From NCBI RefSeq assembly GCF_034377145.1, contig NZ_CP139708.1, positions 1 to 64,000 on the forward strand: DNA of 64,000 nucleotides, given 5' to 3'. Made by a program: the position numbers and the translations under genes. Below are positions 1 to 8,678 of the stretch, piece by piece; position 1 is the stretch's first letter, and each line of letters begins with the position of its first letter. Under the pieces are notes generated by a model, which worked only from the letters and a program-made list of their open reading frames with translations, was not told the DNA's origin and made no database searches. Source of the stretch: Sulfitobacter sp. OXR-159 (lineage in GTDB: Bacteria > Pseudomonadota > Alphaproteobacteria > Rhodobacterales > Rhodobacteraceae).

Positions 1-1176
1 GTGACGGACACTGTACACATCAATACACGGATCCGCCGTAATGCGGAAACGCTTTCCGAGGCGTTGGAAAGTCACATGTTGAAGGTCTTTGCGCCCGACG
101 CGCGCAAGGAGTTACGCCGCTTTTCAGCCGGGGAAGCCGCTGAATTGCTTGGAATTTCAACCAGCTTCCTTCGCAAGCTCCATTTCGACAATAAGGTCGT
201 CGATGTTCAGACAAGCCCGGGCGGGCGGCGGCATTACAGTGCTGAAGATCTGCTCTCGATCCGGCGCACGCTTGAGTCCACTGCCAAATCACGCGGTGCC
301 TACCAGCGTGGGCGGCGTGATGGGGACAAACTGCAAGTATTGTCCTTTTTGAACTTCAAAGGCGGCAGCGGGAAGACGACGAGCGCAATCCATGCCGCGC
401 AACGATTGGCCTTGAAGGGCTACCGTGTGCTCTGCGTCGATATTGACCCGCAAGCGTCTCTAACAACGCTTTTTGGCTATCGGCCAGAGTATGATTTCCT
501 GAACTCGGGGACCATTTACGATGCCATCCAATATGACGATCCGGTCCCTTTGGCCGATGTCATTCAGAAAACATTCTTTACTGGCATTGATCTTGCTCCC
601 GGAGGGTTGATGCTTCAGGAGTTTGAGCATGAGACACCCCAGGCTCTGCTGAACAACACCCAGCCAGCATTTTTCGCTCGGTTGGCGACCTCTTTGCAGG
701 ACGTAGAGCAGAATTACGACGTCGTTATCTTCGATTGCCCGCCGCAACTGGGGTACCTCACGATGTCGGCGCTTTGCGCATCGACGGGCGTGTTGATCAC
801 AGTGGTCCCGAACATGCTCGACGTCGCATCAATGTCGCAGTTCCTGCAGATGAGCGCGGACCTGCTTGACGTAGTCTCTAATGCAGGGGCGAGCATGGAA
901 TTTGATTTCCTGCGTTTCCTGATCAATCGGTACGAGCCGAATGACGGGCCGCAACAGCAGGTTCTATCCTTCCTGCGCCAGCTCTTTGACGAAGAAGTCA
1001 TGGTCGCACCGATGCTGAAATCAACCGCGATTTCGGATGCCGGGCTGACCCATCAGACAATCTATGAGGTCGACCGGTCCCAATTTCACCGATCAACCTA
1101 TGACCGGGCGGTGGATTCACTCAATCTTGTGAATGATGAGATCGAAAGCATGATCCAGAAAGCATGGGGGCGGTAA
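1..1176 (+). CDS. repA: RepA, ParA-type partitioning ATPase of a repABC replicon
   Basis: RepA is the ParA-like ATPase that segregates repABC replicons and, with RepB, represses the repABC operon. The 391-residue protein has an N-terminal MerR-like helix-turn-helix (about residues 42-100), then the deviant Walker A motif KGGSGKTT at residues 120-127 and a ParA Walker B region (VVIFDCPPQ). Length is normal for RepA. The reading frame opens with GTG at base 1, so any upstream promoter or operator lies outside the window; the record probably begins at this gene by convention. Its stop overlaps the repB start by one base (TAATG), as expected of a co-translated operon. Confidence 0.95.
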   Translation: MTDTVHINTRIRRNAETLSEALESHMLKVFAPDARKELRRFSAGEAAELLGISTSFLRKLHFDNKVVDVQTSPGGRRHYSAEDLLSIRRTLESTAKSRGAYQRGRRDGDKLQVLSFLNFKGGSGKTTSAIHAAQRLALKGYRVLCVDIDPQASLTTLFGYRPEYDFLNSGTIYDAIQYDDPVPLADVIQKTFFTGIDLAPGGLMLQEFEHETPQALLNNTQPAFFARLATSLQDVEQNYDVVIFDCPPQLGYLTMSALCASTGVLITVVPNMLDVASMSQFLQMSADLLDVVSNAGASMEFDFLRFLINRYEPNDGPQQQVLSFLRQLFDEEVMVAPMLKSTAISDAGLTHQTIYEVDRSQFHRSTYDRAVDSLNLVNDEIESMIQKAWGR

Positions 1177-2171
1177 TGGCACGTAAAGGCATTTTATCTT
1201 CTGCACCGGCGAATGTTGAGCAGCCAGAAAAGCCTAAATCCCCCGCGATAGAGCCTAATAAGAGCCGGGGTAAGGCCAATTTAATGCCGCGCGGCGCGGT
1301 GGGGGCGCTTCAGTCTTCGTTGAACCGGATGCAAGAAAACGCGGTTCAGGAATTGGACGGCAATCTTATCGACATGGCTGGTGTCGAAGACCGTTTAGGC
1401 ACTGATACGCAGGCTCAAAAGCAGCTGCAAGAAAGCCTCAGAACCTACGGGCAGCAGGTTCCTGTGCTCGTTCGACCCCACCCCAAAACCCCCGGCCGGT
1501 TTGAAATTGTCTACGGGCGGCGGCGGCTTCAGGCACTGAAAGCGCTTGGGATGCCCGTGAAGGCAATGGTCCGCCAGTTGGACGATCATGCGCTGGTAAT
1601 GGCGCAGGGGCAGGAGAATACCGCGCGACAGGATCTGTCGTTTATCGAAAAGGCGAGCTTTGCTGCTCAGTTAGATGTGGGCGGGCATGACCGGCAGACA
1701 ATCGCAGACGCGCTGTCGATCGATCTGCCGATGGTCAGTCGCATGCTCAAGGTTGGTCATGCGTTTGAGCTACCTTTTTTGCGCCAGATCGGTTCTGCCC
1801 CGTCCATCGGCCGGGACCGCTGGATGGCTTTGGTCAAGCTTTTTGAGCAACCCGCAGCAAAAGCGCGGGCGGACAAACGGATGTCGCACGCCGACTGGGA
1901 AGGGTTCAATTCAGATGAACGGTTCGAGGCGATCTTTGCCGAAGCCTCAGCCCAGCCCGAGAAAGCTGCCGCCTCCCCTGCCCCATCGGCCAAGCCCCGC
2001 ACCCTTCGGAGCCGTGATGGCAAAGCTTTGGCGGACATTCGCAGCGGCAAACGTGGTGTCACGGTGACCGTCCCTGCCCGCTCTGCCGAGGGGTTTGATA
2101 CATGGCTCGATGCGCATGCAGAAGAGCTTTTGCAAGAGATTCACGACCGCTGGCAAAAGACGCGCGCGTGA
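1176..2171 (+). CDS. repB: RepB, ParB-type centromere-binding protein
   Basis: RepB binds parS centromere sites and works with RepA in segregation and autoregulation. An N-terminal basic region (MARKGIL) is followed by the ParB nuclease-like domain (about residues 65-150, with the motif YGRRRLQALKAL) and a helix-turn-helix (about 155-200). I chose ATG 1176 over the in-frame ATG at 1164 because it gives the usual MARK-type start, overlaps the repA stop by one base and has a G-rich ribosome-binding stretch just upstream; 331 residues is typical. The alternative start adds only four residues. Confidence 0.93.
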   Translation: MARKGILSSAPANVEQPEKPKSPAIEPNKSRGKANLMPRGAVGALQSSLNRMQENAVQELDGNLIDMAGVEDRLGTDTQAQKQLQESLRTYGQQVPVLVRPHPKTPGRFEIVYGRRRLQALKALGMPVKAMVRQLDDHALVMAQGQENTARQDLSFIEKASFAAQLDVGGHDRQTIADALSIDLPMVSRMLKVGHAFELPFLRQIGSAPSIGRDRWMALVKLFEQPAAKARADKRMSHADWEGFNSDERFEAIFAEASAQPEKAAASPAPSAKPRTLRSRDGKALADIRSGKRGVTVTVPARSAEGFDTWLDAHAEELLQEIHDRWQKTRA

Positions 2172-2213
2172 GACATTGAGGAAGTAGCAACAGGAGGCAC
2201 ATCCAAGACCACA

Positions 2214-2264
2214 AAAGAAAAGCCCCCCAGGATAAATCCCGGAAGGCCCTTCTCAAACTTTGCA
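2214..2264 (-). ncRNA. Predicted antisense ctRNA (incA-type) between repB and repC
   Basis: Many repABC replicons carry a short antisense RNA in the repB-repC gap that limits RepC synthesis and sets incompatibility. Here the minus strand has a perfect -35 TTGACA (2299-2294), an 18-base spacer, a -10-like TATCTC (2275-2270), and then a terminator: a hairpin at about 2254-2219 that pairs along its length when G-U pairs are allowed, followed by a T-rich run. The predicted RNA is about 50 nt. Position, strand and architecture match the family; the start site is inferred from the -10. Confidence 0.75.
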
Positions 2265-2349
2265 CCTTCGAGATAGCCCCAAAGATTTATCGATGTCAAC
2301 TCTACCCGATGGGATAGGGCCGGTATTTTGTTGTCTTTCGTGATTTTAG

Positions 2350-3504
2350 ATGGAAAACACGTTCCGAACTGCGTTCGGGCGGCCGAAATCGGCTACCCAA
2401 GTGTCGTGCGAGGGGCCGGACAAATGGGCTTTGCTCGACCGGCTGACAACTGCGGCTGACTGTTTTGAATTGTCGCACCGCACCCTCACCGTATTAAAGG
2501 CGTTGCTCAGCTTTCTGCCGAGCCGTCATATTCCAGATGGCGCGGCAGGGATCGTATTTGCCTCGAATGCTCGGCTGTCCGAGCGGTTACACGGGATGCC
2601 AGAAAGCACGCTTCGACGGCATCTTGCCCAGCTTGTGCGTACTGGGCTTATTGCCCGGCACGATAGCCCCAATCGCAAACGCTTTGCACGAAACCGGGGC
2701 GGCGCGATTGCGCTGGCCTTTGGCTTTGACCTCTCCCCCCTTGTCGTTCAGTCAGACCTGATTGAGATCGCCGCTGAGGCAGCCGAAGTGCTACGTGAAC
2801 GGCTGCAAGCGCTGAGGGACCGGGTGCTTGTTCTGAGGCACGCGCTGATCCGTCAGGGTGGTGCTGAAGGGGTGGCAGATGAGGCGGGGCGTGTTCTTCG
2901 ACGTAAGCCGGATGAAGCGGCATTGACCCTGCTCGAGAATGCGTTACGTGAAGCGCTTGAGAGCACGGCCAGCATCGTTGATGAGGCCGAAGCAGAACCG
3001 GTTTCCCCTGCCCCATCTACAGACCAAATGATCGCCAGTGACGGCGAAAATGAGCGGCACATACAGGATTCAATTAAACCCTATTTTGACTCTGAACAGC
3101 AGACCGGTCCGAAAGTCGCTCTCCCTCACTCGGCTGACAACATTGACAGTGAAGGCAACGAGCCGAAGAAAGGGGTCACTTTGGCTGAGGTGGTCGCGGC
3201 TTGCAAAGAAGTTCAAAGTTTCTTCCCAGAAGCGATGCGCAATTGGAGCGATATTGTACGGATCGGAGATCAGATTGCCCCAATGCTGGGGATTGACCTG
3301 CCGGTCTTAAATGAGGCAAAACGGGACATGGGTGCGGAGAGCGCAGCGGTGACAGTCCTTTGTCTGTTAGAGAAAGCCGCGACCATCCGAAGCCCGGGCG
3401 CATATCTTCGCCGTTTGACCCAAATGGCCCGTGATGGCGCATTTTCCCTTAATCCCATGGTGGCGGCACTGGTAAATCAGCGCAATTGTCAGCTGACAAT
3501 TTGA
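2350..3504 (+). CDS. repC: RepC, replication initiator of a repABC replicon
   Basis: RepC is the initiator of repABC plasmids and is believed to act on an origin within its own coding sequence. The 384-residue protein has a winged-helix DNA-binding part in the first third (RHIPDG, then STLRRHLAQLVRTGLI at about residues 85-100), a linker, and a conserved C-terminal segment (about 275-375). Length is a little under the commonest 400. No strong Shine-Dalgarno precedes ATG 2350, which fits control through the antisense RNA region upstream. The stretch 3035-3170 looks AT-richer than its surroundings and is a possible oriV; that is inference. Confidence 0.94.
   Translation: MENTFRTAFGRPKSATQVSCEGPDKWALLDRLTTAADCFELSHRTLTVLKALLSFLPSRHIPDGAAGIVFASNARLSERLHGMPESTLRRHLAQLVRTGLIARHDSPNRKRFARNRGGAIALAFGFDLSPLVVQSDLIEIAAEAAEVLRERLQALRDRVLVLRHALIRQGGAEGVADEAGRVLRRKPDEAALTLLENALREALESTASIVDEAEAEPVSPAPSTDQMIASDGENERHIQDSIKPYFDSEQQTGPKVALPHSADNIDSEGNEPKKGVTLAEVVAACKEVQSFFPEAMRNWSDIVRIGDQIAPMLGIDLPVLNEAKRDMGAESAAVTVLCLLEKAATIRSPGAYLRRLTQMARDGAFSLNPMVAALVNQRNCQLTI
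3484..3501. promoter_or_regulatory. 18-bp perfect palindrome, candidate parS centromere site
   Basis: AATTGTCAGCTGACAATT reads identically on both strands and lies inside the final codons of repC, ending 3 bases before the gene's end. repABC replicons carry palindromic RepB-binding sites in or near the operon, so this is the best parS candidate. A degenerate half-copy (GGCTGGCAATTT) lies about 40 bases downstream near 3541-3552. Confidence 0.65.
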
Positions 3505-3657
3505 AAAACTTTGTTTTTACAGTGGGTTAGGTATATGTACGGCTGGCAATTTGGACCAGAAAACTGAATCGGTGGGATTTGTCGGGCAAAATACGCCCCC
3601 ACACTTCACCCTTGAAGGCGCAGCGGCTAAATTGGCCTCAGTTTTCCGGGAAAGCCC
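3505..3657. other. Intergenic gap between repC and the histidine kinase
   Basis: A 153-base gap, locally AT-rich just after repC. It contains the half-copy of the repC palindrome and a small inverted repeat (GGGCAAAATACGCCC, about 3585). I see no convincing promoter or terminator. Confidence 0.4.
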
Positions 3658-5643
3658 ATGACCTCCGTTCGCCTACGCCTGCTGATCCTCGCGCTAACAC
3701 CGCTTATCGTGTTGATGCCGCTGCTACTGGTTTTGGGCATGTCGCGTTGGACGGCGGACTATGACGAAGTGCTCATCGCGAATGTCGAGAGCGAGTTGAG
3801 GATCGCCAACCAGTATCTCGCGCGGTTGTTGGCGCAGACCGGCAATGAACTGGATGCCGTCGCAGGCTCTGTCGAATTTGCCCGCGTGTTTGAGATGTCG
3901 CCAGCAGATCGCGCGGCCTTCTTTGCCAAGATACAGGATCGGCTGGGCTTGGATTTTCTGCGCTTCCTCCCCCTCGAAACAGCGGTCGATGAAGGCGAGG
4001 ATTGGCCGGTGATCGCCCGCGCGGCGCGGGGGGCCAGCGGGGCGGAAATCGACGTGTTTAGCAATGCACGGCTGACAACTTTGAACGACGCGCTCGCGGT
4101 ACGCGCGCAGGTGCCGGTGATCGACACGCCCGCCGCCGTGCCCACCAACCGGAAAGTCGAAGACCGCGGGATGGTGGTCCATGCGGCAAGCCCGGTGGCG
4201 CTGAACGGCAGGCAGGGCGTTTTGGTTGGCGGAATGCTTTTGAACCGAAACCTCGACTTCATCGATACGATCAACGATCTGGTCTATTTGAACGCGGTAA
4301 CCGGCGGCGACCGGCAGGGGACCGCGACGCTGTTCCTCGATGATCTGCGCATCTCGACCAATGTGCGCCTGTTCGAGGATGTGCGCGCCCTTGGCACGCG
4401 CGTCTCGTCCGAAGTGCGGGAGGCCGTGTTGATCGAAGGGCGCACCTGGCTCGACCGGGCTTTTGTGGTGAACGATTGGTATATCTCTGGCTACCAGCCC
4501 ATCACCGACAGTTTCGGGGAGCGGGTAGGGATGCTCTATGTCGGCTTTCTCGAGGCGCCCTTTGCGCAGGCGAAGCGCGAGGCGTTCTGGTGGATGCTGG
4601 CGGCATTCTTTGCCGTGCTGGCCCTCTCGGCGCCGGTGTTCCTGTGGCTGGCGCGGGGCATCTTTTCGCCGCTTGAACGGATGACAAAGGTCATGCATCG
4701 CGTCGGCAAGGGAGAGCTTTCGGCGCGGATCGGGCCGGTGCCCGCGCGGGATGAGATCGGCGCCGTGGCGCATCACCTAGATTGGTTGCTGGAGCAGGTT
4801 CAAGAACGCGACCGGCAGTTGCGCAGTTGGAATGATGAGCTGAACCAGCGCGTGGATCAGCGTACCGGTGAATTGCGCGAGGCGAATGAGAAGTTGGAGC
4901 AGACCTTCCGCCAGTTGGTGATGAGCGAAAAGCTCGCCTCCATCGGGGAAATCACCGCCGGGGTCGCCCATGAGATCAACAACCCGGTCGCGGTCATCAT
5001 GGGCAATGTCGATGTCATCCGTGAGACTCTAGGCGAGGATGCCGCGCCCGTGGCCACGGAACTGGGGCTGATCGACAGACAACTGTCGCGGATCGAGGTG
5101 ATCGTCGGCAAATTGCTGAAGTTCGCCGCGCCGTCTGAGTTTTCCGACTGTGAACATAATATCGCGCTACGGCCCTTGGTGCAGGATTGCCTCGTGCTCG
5201 TTGACCATCTGATCAGCCGGGGCGGGATTGAGGTGGATTGCGATTTTGAAGAGGTCCCGCCCGTGCGCGCGGACTCGGGCGAGATTCAGCAAGTCGTGGT
5301 GAACCTTGTGGTCAATGCCGTGCAGGCGATGCGGGGGGCAGGGCGGTTGGATCTGTATCTAAGGTCTGAGGAGCGCGACGCTTTGCCCGGTGTCGCGCTT
5401 TCTGTCCATGACAGTGGGCCGGGGGTGCCAGAGGCGTTGCTCGGCTCGCTGTTCGATCCCTTCTTTACCACGAAACCCGGAGAGGGGACGGGGCTGGGCC
5501 TGTCGATCTCTCAGACGCTGATCCAGCGCGCCGGGGGGATCATCACGGTGCGCAACCGGGACGAGGGAGGCGCGGCCTTTACCGTCTGGCTGCCGCAAGC
5601 GCCCGATGATGGAGGCCCCCCTGAACGCGCGCGGCGCGTTTAG
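3658..5643 (+). CDS. Membrane sensor histidine kinase (Cache-HAMP-HisKA-HATPase)
   Basis: A 661-residue sensor kinase of the DctB-like group. A first membrane helix (about residues 7-27) precedes a periplasmic Cache-type sensing region (about 28-315). A second helix (about 315-338) leads to HAMP (about 340-390), a coiled-coil stretch, and the HisKA box AHEINNPVAV with phosphoacceptor H438. The HATPase domain shows the N box NLVVNAVQAM, DSGPGVP and GEGTGLGLSIS. No response regulator is encoded beside it: repC lies upstream and a convergent peptidase downstream. The ligand cannot be read from sequence; Cache kinases of this type often sense organic acids. Confidence 0.9.
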   Translation: MTSVRLRLLILALTPLIVLMPLLLVLGMSRWTADYDEVLIANVESELRIANQYLARLLAQTGNELDAVAGSVEFARVFEMSPADRAAFFAKIQDRLGLDFLRFLPLETAVDEGEDWPVIARAARGASGAEIDVFSNARLTTLNDALAVRAQVPVIDTPAAVPTNRKVEDRGMVVHAASPVALNGRQGVLVGGMLLNRNLDFIDTINDLVYLNAVTGGDRQGTATLFLDDLRISTNVRLFEDVRALGTRVSSEVREAVLIEGRTWLDRAFVVNDWYISGYQPITDSFGERVGMLYVGFLEAPFAQAKREAFWWMLAAFFAVLALSAPVFLWLARGIFSPLERMTKVMHRVGKGELSARIGPVPARDEIGAVAHHLDWLLEQVQERDRQLRSWNDELNQRVDQRTGELREANEKLEQTFRQLVMSEKLASIGEITAGVAHEINNPVAVIMGNVDVIRETLGEDAAPVATELGLIDRQLSRIEVIVGKLLKFAAPSEFSDCEHNIALRPLVQDCLVLVDHLISRGGIEVDCDFEEVPPVRADSGEIQQVVVNLVVNAVQAMRGAGRLDLYLRSEERDALPGVALSVHDSGPGVPEALLGSLFDPFFTTKPGEGTGLGLSISQTLIQRAGGIITVRNRDEGGAAFTVWLPQAPDDGGPPERARRV

Positions 5644-5649
5644 GGGGGG
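5615..5649. terminator. Strong hairpin across the histidine kinase stop codon
   Basis: A 16-bp stem (GCCCCCCT, one G-U pair, AACGCGC) with a GCG loop spans the last nine codons and stop of the kinase, between convergent genes. No U tract follows on either strand, so it may be a bidirectional terminator or a 3'-end stabiliser. Confidence 0.55.
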
Positions 5650-5658
5650 CAGGGGGCT

Positions 5659-6711
5659 CTAGGCGGCCTTGCCGTCGAAGCCTTCCAGATAGGCCACGAG
5701 GATATCCAGCGCCGCCTGTAGGTCACTCTTGGAGACCATCTCCGTCACCGTGTGGATGTAGCGGGTGCCAACCACGATCCCCACGGCCCGCGCGCCAGCG
5801 GCGGCCTGCTGCGCCGCTGCACCGTCTTGGCCGCCGGCGGCGAGCATGGTGCGTTGAAAGGGGATTTTGCGGGCCTCGGCCAGCTTTTCGATGTCGCGCA
5901 CCAAATCCACATCGGCGATGAAGCTGCTGTCACGCACGTGTAAGCCAAAGCCCTTCCCGAGGCGTGTGGTGGACAGATGCTCGGGCACGCCGGGCGTGTC
6001 GCAGGCCAGCGTCGTGTCGATGCCAAGACCGATGTCGGGCTGTACCTTATAGGCTGCCGTGCGCGCGCCGCGCAGTCCGACTTCCTCCTGACAGGTGAAG
6101 GCCACGTGAATTTCCGCCCCGCGCCCCTTGTCGGCCAACTTGCGGATCGCTTCGATCCCCAGCCAGCAAGCCACCCGGTTGTCGAGCGCCTTGGACACGA
6201 ACTGATCGCCCATTTCGAGGAAGGGTTCATCCATCACCACGAAGTCACCGACCTTGACGATGTCCTTGGCCTTCTCGCCCAGTCCCAGATCGACGAAGAA
6301 CTCCGACACTTCGGGAATTTTCTTGCGGTCTTCGGCAGAAGAGATGTGAATGGGTTTGCCGCCGGGGTTCATCACGCCTTTCAGATCGCCCTGATCGGTG
6401 CAGACCAACACTCGGCGCGAGAACAGGTTGCGCGGATCAAAGCCGCCTACGGGTTGAAGGTACAAAAACCCGTCTTTCGAGATATGGCTGACCAGAAAAC
6501 CGATCTCATCCATGTGGCAGAGCAGCATGATCTTGGGCGCTTTGCCATCGCCCGCCGTCGCATCCCGGCGGCAGAGGAGAGATCCCATGGCGTCGGTCTC
6601 TACATGGTCGAACAGCCCCTCGATTTGCTGGGTGATCAGGTCACGCACGCGGTGCTCGCGCCCCGGCACGCCGGGGGTTTCGCAAAGGTCTTTGAGTAGG
6701 TCGATGTTCAT
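5659..6711 (-). CDS. M42 family metallopeptidase (FrvX/CelM-type aminopeptidase)
   Basis: M42 enzymes are cytosolic dinuclear-metal aminopeptidases that usually assemble as dodecamers and trim short peptides. The 350-residue protein shows the family order: LLCHMDEIGFLV (metal H66, D68), SKALDNRVACW, the CQEEVGLRGA pair of catalytic and metal glutamates, GIDTT, and the C-terminal TRYIHT histidine. Length is normal and no signal peptide is present. It lies on the same strand as the TRAP genes but starts 95 bases past the dctM stop, so co-transcription is possible but unproven. The true substrate is unknown. Confidence 0.88.
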   Translation of the reverse strand: MNIDLLKDLCETPGVPGREHRVRDLITQQIEGLFDHVETDAMGSLLCRRDATAGDGKAPKIMLLCHMDEIGFLVSHISKDGFLYLQPVGGFDPRNLFSRRVLVCTDQGDLKGVMNPGGKPIHISSAEDRKKIPEVSEFFVDLGLGEKAKDIVKVGDFVVMDEPFLEMGDQFVSKALDNRVACWLGIEAIRKLADKGRGAEIHVAFTCQEEVGLRGARTAAYKVQPDIGLGIDTTLACDTPGVPEHLSTTRLGKGFGLHVRDSSFIADVDLVRDIEKLAEARKIPFQRTMLAAGGQDGAAAQQAAAGARAVGIVVGTRYIHTVTEMVSKSDLQAALDILVAYLEGFDGKAA

Positions 6712-6806
6712 GCTGGCCTCATCCTTGGTGATTTGGCCGCACTATCGCGCCGCGTTGGTCGAAGTGCAAACAGACGCGGCACGATGAGGCTGAAAGGGCA
6801 GGGGGC

Positions 6807-8120
6807 CTACATTTGCCCCGGTAGGAAAAGCACCAGCGCGGGGAAGATCAGCAGCAGGATCAGGCGCAGGATATCGACCAGCCAGAAGGGCGTGACGCCG
6901 CGAAAGATCGTCCCGGTCGAGACATCGCCAACCACGCCCTTAAGCACAAAGACGTTCAGACCCACGGGTGGGGTAATCAGGCTGATCTCTGTCACCACAA
7001 CGACGATGATGCCGAACCACACCGGATCAAACCCAAGGCTGGTGACCAGTGGAAAGAAGATCGGCACCGTCAGCAGCAGCATCGACATGCTCTCGAAAAT
7101 GCAACCAAGCGCGATGTAGATCAAAAGGATCAGCCCCATGACCACCCATGGGCCAAGGTCCAGCGCCGTGACGGTCGCAAGCAGCCCTTCGGGCAGGCCC
7201 GCGAGGTTCACGAAGTTTGAGAAAATCCACGCGCCGATCAGCACCGAGAAAAGCGAGGCGGAGGTAAGCGTGGTTTCCTCCAGCACCTCACGCAGTCCAG
7301 CCCAGCTGAGCCCGCCACGCGCCCAAGCGATCAGGAAAGCACCTGCAGCGCCCATGCCCGCCGCTTCGGTCGGGGAGAAGGCGAGGTGAATGGGCCAGAA
7401 ATCAAGCACACCGTAGAGCCCGCCGATCACCAGCGCGAAGAGCGCCAGCACCGACCAGACGTGGTTAAGCGCGCGCAGCCGCTCACCCCATGTGGCGCGG
7501 GGGCCAGCGGGGCCTGCCTCGGGGTTCATGGCGACGGAAAAGCGGACCGCGCAGAGGTAGAGCAGGATGCCAAGCGCCCCGGGCACGATGCCCGCGATGA
7601 ACAACGCGCCGATAGAGGTCTCGGTCAGCAGCCCATAGATCACAAGGATCACCGACGGCGGGATCAGGATGCCGAGCGTGCCGCCAGCGGCAATGGACGC
7701 GGTCGAAAGACTGTCAGCATAGCCGTATTTGCGCATCTCTGGCATGGCGACTTTGGACATGGTCGCCGCCGTGGCCAAGGATGAGCCACAGATCGCCGCA
7801 AAGCCCCCGCAAGCGACGATGGTGGCCATGGCCAAGCCGCCCCGGAAGTGGCCCAAAAAGGCGTTGGAGACTTGGTAAAGCTCGCGGCTGATGCCGCCTT
7901 TGTTGACGAAAAGTCCCATGAGGATGAAAAGCGGGATCACCGACAGCCCGTAGTCTTGGCTGGTGTCGATGATCAGCCGCGACACCATGGAGATCGACGC
8001 GTGGTAGCTGGTCTCATAGACCAGCCCGATCATCCCAACGAGGCCCATGGCAAAGGCAATCGGCAGGCGCAGCAAGACGAGGACGAAAACGGCGGCAAAG
8101 CCGATGGCAGATGCGATCAT
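6807..8120 (-). CDS. dctM: TRAP transporter large permease subunit (DctM family)
   Basis: The ion-coupled membrane subunit of a tripartite ATP-independent periplasmic (TRAP) transporter. The 437-residue protein is strongly hydrophobic throughout with about 12 predicted membrane segments and family signatures such as GMNPEAG-region loops, GILIPPSVILVIYG and ITPPVGLNVFVLKG. Its start overlaps the dctQ stop by 4 bases (ATGA), and dctP lies just upstream, giving the common P-Q-M order. A MarR-type operator at the dctP promoter is shared with the neighbouring Rieske oxygenase operon, so the substrate is probably the aromatic acid consumed by that operon (inference). Confidence 0.93.
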   Translation of the reverse strand: MIASAIGFAAVFVLVLLRLPIAFAMGLVGMIGLVYETSYHASISMVSRLIIDTSQDYGLSVIPLFILMGLFVNKGGISRELYQVSNAFLGHFRGGLAMATIVACGGFAAICGSSLATAATMSKVAMPEMRKYGYADSLSTASIAAGGTLGILIPPSVILVIYGLLTETSIGALFIAGIVPGALGILLYLCAVRFSVAMNPEAGPAGPRATWGERLRALNHVWSVLALFALVIGGLYGVLDFWPIHLAFSPTEAAGMGAAGAFLIAWARGGLSWAGLREVLEETTLTSASLFSVLIGAWIFSNFVNLAGLPEGLLATVTALDLGPWVVMGLILLIYIALGCIFESMSMLLLTVPIFFPLVTSLGFDPVWFGIIVVVVTEISLITPPVGLNVFVLKGVVGDVSTGTIFRGVTPFWLVDILRLILLLIFPALVLFLPGQM

Positions 8121-8620
8121 GTGGCAGGGTCCAGAAGTTGCGGCGCAAAGAGGCGCAAAAGCCCGCGCAGGATCAGCACAACGGCGGTGAGATAGGTCAT
8201 CACCGCGATGAACATGCCGATGTAAAAGGTCGGAATTTCAAGGTATTCTGTCACGTCACCATAGCTCAGCGCGCGGTAGGCTAGGTCCACCACTCGCCCG
8301 GCTGGAAACCACAGCATCACCCCGCACCCCAGCGTCACCAGCCCGTCGCGCCAGCGTTGCAGCCCCCAATTTTCAAAGGGGCGGTCCAGCAGGTCAGCAG
8401 CGATATGCCCCTCGCGGCCCGACAGAACGGGCAGGGCAGAGAAAACGATCAAGGCGATGCCGATGCGGATCAGTTCCGTCGCGGCCTCAATGGGCGCGTT
8501 GAACACCGAGCGCATGATGACATCGGCAAAGGTCAGCACCATCAGCGCGAAAAGCGCGACAGAGGCCATCGTCATCGGCAGGGCCGAGAGGGCGGTGGTG
8601 AGGCGGATCAAAGAGCGCAT
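8117..8620 (-). CDS. dctQ: TRAP transporter small permease subunit (DctQ family)
   Basis: The small four-helix membrane subunit that partners DctM in TRAP transporters. I start the gene at ATG 8620 (MRSLIRLTTAL), which gives 167 residues and removes a basic, low-complexity upstream extension that does not resemble the family. Four hydrophobic segments are visible, with the typical LPVLSGREGHIAADLL loop. It overlaps dctM by ATGA. A GC-rich hairpin lies in the 58-base gap separating it from dctP, probably setting a higher level of binding protein than permease. Confidence 0.88.
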   Translation of the reverse strand: MRSLIRLTTALSALPMTMASVALFALMVLTFADVIMRSVFNAPIEAATELIRIGIALIVFSALPVLSGREGHIAADLLDRPFENWGLQRWRDGLVTLGCGVMLWFPAGRVVDLAYRALSYGDVTEYLEIPTFYIGMFIAVMTYLTAVVLILRGLLRLFAPQLLDPAT

Positions 8621-8636
8621 GGCGGTTCCCTGGCTG

Positions 8637-8664
8637 GGGGCCGACCGCCTGTGCGACCGGCCCC
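8637..8664. terminator. Intra-operon hairpin between dctP and dctQ
   Basis: Inverted repeat GGGGCCG...CGGCCCC in the 58-base gap after the binding-protein gene. No U tract follows on the transcribed (minus) strand, so it is more likely an mRNA 3'-end stabiliser or partial attenuator than a full terminator. Confidence 0.5.
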
Positions 8665-8678
8665 TTTGGCGGTGGGGG

